Shown here: positions 20,364 to 20,483 of the stretch, piece by piece
Position numbering within the stretch: the first letter of the stretch is position 1
Layout: the number at the start of each line of letters is the position of its first letter
Assembly: GCA_030619955.1 (NCBI GenBank)
Contig: JAUXAK010000003.1
Location: 1 to 20,483, forward strand
Length of the DNA stretch: 20,483 nt
Reading direction: 5' to 3'
From: an archaeon
GTDB taxonomy: Archaea > Nanobdellota > Nanobdellia > Pacearchaeales > UBA284
Made by a program: the position numbers and the translations under genes
The notes under the pieces: model-generated
Told to the model about the DNA's origin: nothing
What the model saw: only the letters and a program-made list of their open reading frames with translations
Databases searched by the model: none

Positions 20364-20483
20364 GGGTTTCTGGAAATTAAAATGGTATCATTTAATGAAC
20401 CTAAAACCTTAATAAAAGTTGGAAATTTTTATATTGAAAATTTGGAAAAGATTATAAAAGAATTCAACCCAAATATGCAACCA
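20352..20483 (+). CDS. N-terminal fragment of an unidentified protein
   Basis: An open frame running off the right edge, 44 codons from the ATG at 20352 or 34 from the in-frame ATG at 20382. The start of the longer form reads MKPLGFLEIKMVSFNEPKTL, followed by IKVGNFYIENLEKIIKEFNP. I do not recognise it and too little is visible to assign a family. A TATA-like CTTTATATCT lies about 27 bp before 20352, supporting transcription in this direction. The Shine-Dalgarno-like GAGGTG is very close to the first ATG, so the start is unsure. Confidence 0.45.
   Translation, partial: MKPLGFLEIKMVSFNEPKTLIKVGNFYIENLEKIIKEFNPNMQP

Overview
The window is AT-rich archaeal DNA. Archaeal-type ribosomal proteins (eL18, eL21, archaeal uS9/uL13/uS11/uS4/uS13), archaeal RNA polymerase subunits Rpo3, Rpo4 and RpoN, an archaeal RNase P subunit (Rpp21), SecF-before-SecD gene order, intron-bearing tRNA-Leu genes and BRE/TATA elements about 25-28 bp from start sites all point to Archaea. 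The low GC content, A-rich leaders and small compact genes suggest a DPANN-type lineage (Woesearchaeota/Pacearchaeota-like); that placement is inference.

Layout. 1-2304 (minus): SecF then SecD of the Sec translocon, SecD running off the left edge. 2367-3741: tRNA-Gly(UCC), a TrmB-like regulator divergent from a small two-helix membrane protein across a near-perfect 25-bp palindrome, and tRNA-Arg(CCU). 3757-4409 (minus): an intron-containing tRNA-Leu(CAA) followed 8 nt later by a PIN-domain nuclease gene. 4410-5113: a candidate structured small RNA on the minus strand, a lone 5S rRNA on the plus strand, and the RNase P protein Rpp21 close behind the 5S.

5137-10903 (minus) is a long information-processing cluster, in transcription order: HPF/RaiA-like protein, eL21, Rpo4, DUF655 protein, uS13, uS4, uS11, Rpo3 (with two Fe-S cluster motifs), tRNA-Leu with intron, eL18, uL13, uS9, RpoN. 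It joins two gene neighbourhoods that are often separate in archaea (L21e-RpoF-DUF655 and S13-S4-S11-RpoD-L18e-L13-S9-RpoN). RpoN is open but has no ATG/GTG/TTG start; an AUU start with a good Shine-Dalgarno is the best reading.

11015-17483 is more accessory: a sugar-nucleotidyltransferase-like gene (plus), then on the minus strand a DUF1846 protein and a DUF4145-like protein, and a three-gene set of Zot/HerA-like ATPase, Cas4-like Fe-S nuclease and XPD/DinG-like Fe-S helicase that reads as a DNA-processing operon. 17649-20483: a 49-residue ribbon-helix-helix protein overlapping a 3-methyladenine DNA glycosylase gene, a DRG-like TGS GTPase whose G1 and G4 motifs are degenerate, an SGNH hydrolase, a cold-shock-domain protein (minus), and the 5' end of an unidentified gene whose start lies in a small hairpin.

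The points most worth following are the unidentified structured RNA at about 4484-4585, the non-AUG start(s), the tRNA-Leu introns and anomalous anticodon, the helicase/nuclease/ATPase operon, and the degenerate GTPase.
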